Positions 59,501-64,000 of a DNA stretch of 64,000 bases are shown in pieces; position 1 is the stretch's first letter; each line of letters starts with the position of its first letter. The notes under the pieces are model-generated. The model had not been told where the DNA came from and did not search any database. It worked only from the letters and a program-made list of their open reading frames with translations. The stretch comes from Lachnospiraceae bacterium C6A11 (lineage in GTDB: Bacteria > Bacillota > Clostridia > Lachnospirales > Lachnospiraceae). A program made the translations under genes and the position numbers. Location: contig JNKY01000016.1 in the NCBI GenBank assembly GCA_000702245.1, positions 1-64,000 on the forward strand. Reading direction: 5' to 3'.

Positions 59501-59665
59501 ATCCCAATCATCGCACTTACTGCATATGCCTTCGATGAGGATGTTCAGAATTCATTACAGGCCGGAATGAATGCACATCTTAATAAGCCTGTAGAGGCTG
59601 AGCGCCTGATCAGAACGCTGGGTGAGCTTATCTACGAGGCGGAAGAATCTATAACCGGACGATGA
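56537..59665 (+). CDS. hybrid sensor histidine kinase: 7TM-PAS-HisKA-HATPase-REC-REC
   Basis: 1042 residues. Six to seven membrane segments in the first ~220 residues; no periplasmic domain. PAS ~235-345, nearly the same as in the upstream GGDEF protein and the kinase at 13915. HisKA SGMSHEIRTPINAVIGLS, HATPase NILSNAVKFT/DTGIGM/GSAGLGMAI, receivers VLVVDDNP...LMDWNMPGMNG and ILLAEDVD...LMDVRMPEMDG. Cotranscribed with the diguanylate cyclase. Confidence 0.93.
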   Translation: MYYSAIGLLAVLILFIVNWDILRNPQVYEKPAWNVYRRFLFAVLIYYITDIAWGLLEAKKLSTALFVDTCIYFVAMAVGISFWAEYSAAYLEMKGVVGRAFVIIGRVIAGVIVCLTAINIFKPVLFTVDKDSVYTALPLRYVMLVCQILFLVAISVYALAFMFRSGNGHNVRYRILASFGIFMALFLFIQLWFPYLPLYSIAYMLGTCLLHAFVVSDEKEDYKRELEEAKAITELKDRFSSLLDNIPGMTFTKDARTGKYLACNQAFADYAHKIAPAEVVGLTDAQIFDAETAAHFMEDDKIALSLSKPYIFYEDVLDAEGSPRQFQTTKIKYTDTTGRLCVLGVCQDISDLVRVEHEQAKTKEAYENAVNVGLMYTHIAQTLARDYTEMFYVNTDTEEFTEYRRDEGGGPLNEMRRGWHFFSDIKAELCQSVYVDDREHFSQIMKRKNMMKALAEKDTFITTYRRMVDGKPVYVSMKVSTMENDEKYIIIGFMNVDADIRDAMAKNEALSEALYSAEAANNAKTMFLSGMSHEIRTPINAVIGLSTLALKNDSLDDRSRGYFEKIGDSAHSLLSIINDILDMSRIEAGQAVLNKHEFSLGTLLDQINAAVMPQCNEKNISYDCNILNQMDDSYVGDDMKLKDILLNILSNAVKFTEESGSVTLTVEETAKYADQSTLCFKIRDTGIGMDKEYTPKIFDVFSREDNGNKPKTGSAGLGMAITKRMVDMMNGTISVESEKGVGTEFTVMVTLVKGSKNVTDYSSAIDLQALYVLVVDDNPIESEHAKMVLEEVGIHADCCTSGQEALLKMEVQHTKQHPYNLVLMDWNMPGMNGKEASAEVLKKYEKECTVVAMTVYSWDDIREEAGSVGVMYFLEKPLFAATIIENIRQIAHRSNMAIFKEKKKARLEGRRILLAEDVDINAEIMVDMLDMEGIKVDRAENGKVAVKLFEDSTAGIYSAILMDVRMPEMDGLEATRVIRAMEREDAKRIPIIALTAYAFDEDVQNSLQAGMNAHLNKPVEAERLIRTLGELIYEAEESITGR

Positions 59666-59679
59666 GGAGATATGATATA

Positions 59680-60228
59680 ATGAAACCGATTTATTTTTCA
59701 AGGCATGGCGAGACATTCTGGAATGTCGCAAATAAGATCTGCGGAGCGACTGACATAGGACTCACGCCGAAGGGACACGAGCAGGCGATCCTCCTCGGAA
59801 ATATGATAAAAGAGAAACTGGATGCGGGCGAGATACATATAGATGAGATCGTTGCATCACCTCTTTCGAGAGCCTTCGATACGGCCAAGCATGTGGCTGA
59901 TATTACAGGGCTTCCGGTGAGGGCTGACGAGCGCCTGCGTGAGCAGAATTTTGGAAAATACGAAGGAACACCTCGTAACGGCGAGGTTTTCCGACTGGAG
60001 AAGAGAAAGTTCATCTGCTCCTATGAGGGCGGAGAGACGATGCTCCGTCTGGCACAGAGGATATACAATCTTCTGGACGAGCTCTCTAAGGATGACAAGA
60101 TATATCTGATAGTTGCGCATAACGGTATCGTTCGCTGCGTCAATTCGTATTTCTTCGATATGACCAACGAGGAATACGGTGATTACGGAATCAAGAATTG
60201 TGAGTTGAAGGAGTACAGGTTTTTATGA
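59680..60228 (+). CDS. histidine phosphatase family protein
   Basis: 182 residues from ATG 59680 (GAGGAG 10 nt upstream; an ATG at 59662 overlaps the kinase stop and has no SD). FSRHGETFWN with the phospho-accepting His, ASPLSRAFDTAKHVADIT, VAHNGIVRCV. Phosphoglycerate-mutase-like. Overlaps the next gene (ATGA). Substrate unknown. Confidence 0.92.
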   Translation: MKPIYFSRHGETFWNVANKICGATDIGLTPKGHEQAILLGNMIKEKLDAGEIHIDEIVASPLSRAFDTAKHVADITGLPVRADERLREQNFGKYEGTPRNGEVFRLEKRKFICSYEGGETMLRLAQRIYNLLDELSKDDKIYLIVAHNGIVRCVNSYFFDMTNEEYGDYGIKNCELKEYRFL

Positions 60229-61205
60229 TCTCACTGAATGATTATTTATATAACGGCGATACTGTTGTGAAGATACTGCACTGCTATTCGCAGGACTTGA
60301 AGGAGAGCGCGATCGCCACCGGTAACGGCGTTGATCTGGCCCACAGCAACTGTCTTCTGATGATGATAGATCTGCTGGAGCATAACGACTTCCTCACTGC
60401 GCAGTCGCAGAAGATCAGAGAATTCTACAAATATATGGCGGACAAATATCCGTTCCTCGCCTTCACATTTAAGGGCAGGATCAAGTCGCTTATACGTCTT
60501 GAAGAGAAGATCAACGGAAATATCGTTGAATACATCTACGACTACCACTGCAAGAACGGTACATTTCCGTCGGAGGCGGAGGTTAAGGACAGGATCGGAA
60601 GGATAAAGGATCTTATCGCGTACAGGATCGTTATCTCGCTGCCGCAGTGTCATCTGAAGCCGGGTGAGAGTAGAGAAGAGCGTGAGCTGGGATATCTGTA
60701 TGAGGTTGCGGATGCACTTCCGGATTTCCTTGAGAAGCACGGTTTCAAGCCGGAGCTTTCGGGAATAGAAAAGCAGAGCAGCAGGATCGCGGAACCGTAT
60801 AGGCCGTATTACCGCGATTATATAGAGAATCCAAACAATTTCGGATATAAATCGCTTCACATATCCTTCTTCGACAACACATCCAGGAGCAACATCGAGG
60901 TGCAGATAAGGACGAAGGAGATGGATGATAATGCCGAGATAGGGCCGGCAAATCATCTTGGTTATGAGAAGAGGCAGGAAAGTGAGCGCGCAAGGAGAGA
61001 AGAGATTCCGGCGGGCGAGAATGTATTTTTTGATGATGCGCATGAAAGGGGCATGAAGCTTCAGGAGCTTGACCTTAGCAAGATCAATGTAAATATGTTC
61101 GGAGCAGCGGACAACAGCCTGGTGAACGACGGCTGCGGCTTGTATCGTGGACGACTCATCCTTCCGTATGAGCATCTGTCACGATTCCAGAATGATCTTG
61201 TGTAG
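60225..61205 (+). CDS. RelA/SpoT-domain protein (putative small alarmone synthetase)
   Basis: 326 residues. RelA_SpoT synthetase core ~85-255: KGRIKSLIRLEEKING, RIKDLIAYRIVIS (substrate-binding RxD-type strand), NFGYKSLHISFFDNTSRSNIEVQIRTKEMDDNAEIGPANH (catalytic Glu in EVQIRT). No HD domain. Would transfer pyrophosphate from ATP to GTP/GDP; some relatives are toxins. Translationally coupled to the histidine phosphatase, which may act on a related metabolite. Confidence 0.85.
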   Translation: MISLNDYLYNGDTVVKILHCYSQDLKESAIATGNGVDLAHSNCLLMMIDLLEHNDFLTAQSQKIREFYKYMADKYPFLAFTFKGRIKSLIRLEEKINGNIVEYIYDYHCKNGTFPSEAEVKDRIGRIKDLIAYRIVISLPQCHLKPGESREERELGYLYEVADALPDFLEKHGFKPELSGIEKQSSRIAEPYRPYYRDYIENPNNFGYKSLHISFFDNTSRSNIEVQIRTKEMDDNAEIGPANHLGYEKRQESERARREEIPAGENVFFDDAHERGMKLQELDLSKINVNMFGAADNSLVNDGCGLYRGRLILPYEHLSRFQNDLV

Positions 61206-61223
61206 TCAGTACAGATCAGTACA

Positions 61224-61358
61224 GGGGTAAATATTGATAGGATTTATCAAATCAGTTCAGGGGAAATATTGATAGGATTTATCAAATCAGTTCAGGGGAA
61301 ATATTGATAGGATTCATCAAATCAGTACAGGGTAAATATTAATAAGATTCATCAGGGC
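61224..61358. repeat. tandem 35-bp repeats, about 3.8 copies
   Basis: Units start at 61224 (36 bp), 61260, 61295 and 61330 (last partial and diverged). Each unit contains a small hairpin TTGATA-GGATT-TATCAA. They end 58 bp before the gene at 61416. Confidence 0.9.
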
Positions 61359-61415
61359 TTTGGGCAGCGGTCCGGAACTTTGAAAATATAAGAAGGTTAC
61401 AAGGAGGTTAAAAGT

Positions 61416-62192
61416 ATGAATGTAATCGGTTTATGGGAGGTTGTATCAGGACAGATATTTGATATGACCAAAATGGAAATGGTCTGGAAGACCAGGGAAG
61501 AGGCACTTGCATCGGATATCGACGATGACTTTAAGAGGGCGTACAGCAGTCTCTTTGAATTCAAGGAGGATGGTGCTCTCTCTATGATGATGAAGGGACC
61601 TTCAGCAGACAGCGTTCCGAAGGACGAGCTTGATGCAGCGGTTGCTTCGGGCGAGGCTTTCGTAGAAGATGGATATGTTTATATCGTTAAGAAGCTTGAG
61701 TATAAGACTGAGGGCGATGACGTATTGATCAATTCCGGGGAGCATGGGGAGATCCTTGGGGAGGAGATCAATCCATGGAAGAAAGCTATTCAAGAGGGAA
61801 ATACACTTATAGTTCTGGATATGTATCAGATATGCAGGGTCGGTGAGACTCCGAGCAGTCTCCGCAAGAAGGAAGAAAAGGAAGTTACACCTGAGATGCT
61901 TGCTGCAGTAGGTGTTTATAAGGGATTATATACCAAGATGGTCGGCAGCGATACAAAGCAGGAGGAGGAATTCACTCTTACTCTGATGGATGACGGAACC
62001 GGCAAGCAGCAGCGTAATAATCTTGATATCAAGATTCCTGACTGGACTGTTGAGGGCGGCAAGGTTAAGCTTACCGAGAAGTTCCTGGGCAAGATCGACT
62101 ATACCGGAACACTTGATGGCACAAAGCTTTCACTGTTCAACGGTGATCCTGAAAACAGCTTCACTATGGAATATGTTTACGAGAAGCAGTAA
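61416..62192 (+). CDS. hypothetical cytoplasmic protein, possibly lipocalin-like repeats
   Basis: 258 residues, AAGGAGG SD. No signal. Starts MNVIGLWEVVSG; two halves each end in strand-rich segments (LFEFKEDGALSMMMKG; FTLTLMDDGTGKQQ ... WTVEGGKVKLTEKFLGKIDYTGTLDGTKLSLF), similar to small lipocalin-like domains. Function unknown. Preceded by the tandem hairpin repeats. Confidence 0.6.
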   Translation: MNVIGLWEVVSGQIFDMTKMEMVWKTREEALASDIDDDFKRAYSSLFEFKEDGALSMMMKGPSADSVPKDELDAAVASGEAFVEDGYVYIVKKLEYKTEGDDVLINSGEHGEILGEEINPWKKAIQEGNTLIVLDMYQICRVGETPSSLRKKEEKEVTPEMLAAVGVYKGLYTKMVGSDTKQEEEFTLTLMDDGTGKQQRNNLDIKIPDWTVEGGKVKLTEKFLGKIDYTGTLDGTKLSLFNGDPENSFTMEYVYEKQ

Positions 62193-62212
62193 GGACCGGA
62201 AGAGAGGTTATT

Positions 62213-62959
62213 GTGAGAAAAGGTTTTATCAAGGCAAAAAGATGTGTGGCCGTATTATCCTGTGCGGCAGTATTGATGTCGGCAGCGGGCTGCTCAGGGT
62301 CTGACGATAAGGATGGTAAGGCAGAGAGAACAACTGCAGCAGTCACTGAGGCAACAACTTTAGAGGAAGTTACAAATGTCATAACCGGCGGGCCGACAGA
62401 GGATATAACTGAAGCGACGACCAAGGCAACAACGGAAACGACAAGCGAGACGACGACGGAAGAGAATACGATGGTTGTGGCTTTCACAGTTCCGAATGCC
62501 TTTGTTGAAGAATACCGGAGCTTTACGGTTGCTTCAGAGAATCTGCATGATGGTTTCTGGGATGATGTGATCTCAAATACAAGTAAGGGTGAGAATAAAT
62601 CTCCACAGCTTTCATGGGAGCCTGTTGAGGGCGCTTCGGTTTATCTGATATATATGACGGATATCAGTGCTTCGAACTGGATGCATTGGAAGACGAACGA
62701 AGTGACAGAGACCAACCTGACTCTGGGCTGGGCACCTGAAACGGATTACGTGGGACCGTATCCACCTCCGGGAGCAGCACACACCTATGAGATATATGTC
62801 ATCGCGCTGAAGGCTCCGGTTGAGGAGATGAAGGGCACCTTCGATAACAGAAATCAGAAGTTTGAGGATTCCTTTAAGGCTAATGATATTGATGCTGACG
62901 GCAACAGCGGAAATATCATCGCGGTCGGACATATTTCCGGACTTTTTATTGATAATTGA
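62213..62959 (+). CDS. PEBP-like (YbhB/YbcL) lipoprotein
   Basis: 248 residues, GTG start. Signal peptide with lipobox SAAGC (Cys ~27), a Thr/Glu-rich linker (~30-90), then a phosphatidylethanolamine-binding-protein fold: NKSPQLSWEPVEGASVYLIYMTDIS, WMHWKTNEV, YVGPYPPPGAAHTYEIYVIAL. Membrane-attached, ligand unknown. Terminator follows. Confidence 0.88.
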   Translation: MRKGFIKAKRCVAVLSCAAVLMSAAGCSGSDDKDGKAERTTAAVTEATTLEEVTNVITGGPTEDITEATTKATTETTSETTTEENTMVVAFTVPNAFVEEYRSFTVASENLHDGFWDDVISNTSKGENKSPQLSWEPVEGASVYLIYMTDISASNWMHWKTNEVTETNLTLGWAPETDYVGPYPPPGAAHTYEIYVIALKAPVEEMKGTFDNRNQKFEDSFKANDIDADGNSGNIIAVGHISGLFIDN

Positions 62960-62981
62960 TCAGTAGAGGAATTTAAAGATA

Positions 62982-63026
62982 ATAAGAGGGTAGCAGCATT
63001 CACTGTTACCCTCTTATCTATTTTTC
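62982..63026. terminator. bidirectional terminator between convergent genes
   Basis: ATAAGAGGGTA...TACCCTCTTAT followed by CTATTTTTCC; also overlaps the 3' end of the minus-strand gene. Confidence 0.8.
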
Positions 63027-63571
63027 CACTTTGCTTTCTTTGAGGCTCTTTTCTTACATTCCTCGACAGTTTCGGCCTCGAGAAGGAGATGATAGTTGCC
63101 GTTCAGTTCCATTCCGATAAGGTTGTGACCGCTATCGACAGCTATGATGATATAGCGTTCAATAGGATACACAATAGAGTTTCTGGGACATTCCGGATTC
63201 GGTATATGTATTTCCTCATATCGGTTTTTTTGCGAACTGTATGTTATAACGCGGCCGCCTTCAAGCTCTTCCGGCGGAACCCAGTTCTTGAGCGATATTT
63301 GCCATTTGATAAGGTCCGGTATTCCTTTAAAGATAAGGTATAGTATTGCAGGCTCAAACAGGCCTATGATAGCAAGCCATTTGCAGGAGGAGGTCAGAAA
63401 GCCGAGCGCAATAAGAAAACCTCCCACAGTCGGAATTCCGGATACATAATGATCGCTCTTTTTGCTTGCCCGCGGAGCACCAATATACGTTATATATATT
63501 GCAAGCAGACCTAATGAGACAAGGATATCACATACGATATTCTGTTTTATGAATTGAAATACAGTATTCAT
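63014..63571 (-). CDS. membrane protein of unknown function
   Basis: 185 residues with three hydrophobic segments (~12-30, ~45-60, ~64-83) and a soluble C-terminal half (IERYIIIAVDSGHNLIGMELNGNYHLLLEAETVEECKKRASKKAKW). Possibly a small immunity-like membrane protein, but no family is recognised. Follows the YgjP gene by 4 bp on the same strand. Confidence 0.6.
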   Translation of the reverse strand: MNTVFQFIKQNIVCDILVSLGLLAIYITYIGAPRASKKSDHYVSGIPTVGGFLIALGFLTSSCKWLAIIGLFEPAILYLIFKGIPDLIKWQISLKNWVPPEELEGGRVITYSSQKNRYEEIHIPNPECPRNSIVYPIERYIIIAVDSGHNLIGMELNGNYHLLLEAETVEECKKRASKKAKWKNR

Positions 63572-63575
63572 AGTA

Positions 63576-64000
63576 TTAAATAGTCTCGTAGATCATCTCG
63601 GCCTTCAGCTTCTTTCTGAGGGCTTTGTAGTCCAGGCAGTATTTTTCAACCTCGGACCAGAATTTAGCCGAATGATTCATCTCTTTACGATGGCAGAGCT
63701 CGTGTATGATAACATAGTCTCTAAGCTCTTCCGGAAGTCTCATCAGCTGGCAGTTGAAATTAAGATTACCTTTGGAAGAGCAGCTTCCCCACCTTGTTTT
63801 CTGGTTTCTGATCGTTATCCTTCCGTAGCTTACGCCTATTATTTCGGCGTATTCTTTAACGCGTGCCGGAATAAGCTTAAGAGCGGAATCGGCAAGCTCT
63901 TTTATTTCTGCCTGACTGAGGCTTCTCTCATTTGGATGATCAGCCGTTCTTTGCTGCATAGCCTCAAGATGCTTCCTGATCCACCCACTTTTTTCCTCAA
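63576..64000 (-). CDS. YgjP-like / WLM-type zinc metallopeptidase, partial
   Basis: Open through the window edge at 64000; the visible part ends WIRKHLEAMQQR... into RITIRNQKTRWGSCSSKGNLNFNCQLMRLP and VIIHELCHRKEMNHSAKFWSEVEKY, the HExxH and downstream His of the YgjP/SprT-like family. The internal ATG at 63959 is not the true start because the frame continues upstream with family-like sequence. Role in E. coli is linked to DNA/protein quality control but not firmly known. Confidence 0.9.
   Translation of the reverse strand, partial: EEKSGWIRKHLEAMQQRTADHPNERSLSQAEIKELADSALKLIPARVKEYAEIIGVSYGRITIRNQKTRWGSCSSKGNLNFNCQLMRLPEELRDYVIIHELCHRKEMNHSAKFWSEVEKYCLDYKALRKKLKAEMIYETI

Noticed and set aside
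60246-61175. 309-residue minus-strand ORF opposite the RelA/SpoT gene
   Set aside because: Shadow of a clearly coding plus-strand gene with conserved catalytic motifs.
61224-61358. CRISPR array
   Set aside because: Repeats are directly adjacent with no unique spacers, and no cas genes are present.

Overview
The window looks like the chromosome of a strictly anaerobic Firmicute, most likely a gut or rumen member of the Lachnospiraceae (Butyrivibrio-like). The basis is a moderately AT-rich composition, strong GGAGG ribosome binding sites, 17-nt-spaced TTGACA/TATAAT promoters, many U-tailed terminators, Nif11-type peptide leaders with a SPASM radical SAM enzyme, a DUF4317 protein, an Fe-S aldo/keto reductase, family II pyrophosphatase, and large hybrid sensor kinases. 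The genus is inference from gene style; no rRNA is present.

Layout. 1-8.1 kb is an accessory/defence island: the end of an IS3-family element, an ADP-ribosylglycohydrolase beginning at the IS border, a WYL regulator, a modification-dependent (AspBHI-like) restriction enzyme behind the stub of a DUF262 gene, an EndA-type nuclease and several unknown proteins. 8.1-10.2 kb is a very unusual tRNA array. Gly(TCC) and initiator Met look standard, but Arg(ACG), Asp(GTC), Phe(GAA) and Lys(CTT) each carry a 53-104 nt insert between the T-loop and the 3' T-stem strand, and Pro(TGG) carries about 110 nt of hairpins in its D-loop. Two small ORFs lie within the array. Next come AbiEi/AbiEii (10.2-11.9 kb), whose toxin family modifies tRNA, a pseudopilin, and a graveyard of gene fragments (12.7-13.7 kb).

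13.9-34.9 kb holds a hybrid histidine kinase, a Nif11 precursor, an SDR, split chromate transporter genes, biotin synthase, a LysR-linked redox/detoxification operon (22.3-26.7 kb), a set of acetyltransferase, PAP2 and XRE genes, a c-di-GMP-I riboswitch ahead of a small HTH gene, an aldo/keto reductase, and a second Nif11 precursor with its radical SAM enzyme. 35-52.5 kb is a mosaic of single genes: AAA/DUF234 ATPase, flavodoxin-type enzymes, HTH-HD fusion, second ADP-ribosylglycohydrolase, Mn-dependent pyrophosphatase, VOC, MBL, YedK, Bcp, AraC, PfkB and XRE. 53-61 kb is a signalling block: a solute-binding/PAS/GGDEF protein, a second hybrid kinase, a histidine phosphatase and a RelA/SpoT-type synthetase. 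The end has a PEBP lipoprotein and a YgjP-like metalloprotease cut by the window edge.

Two themes stand out. First, the tRNA array carries a family of homologous inserts with co-varying helices. Second, many genes survive only as short 5' stubs or 3' tails joined to the next gene (DUF262, ThpR, MBL, two TetR, three GNAT, an APC permease, a two-component pair, DUF4317 with nuclease). This points to extensive decay by small deletions.
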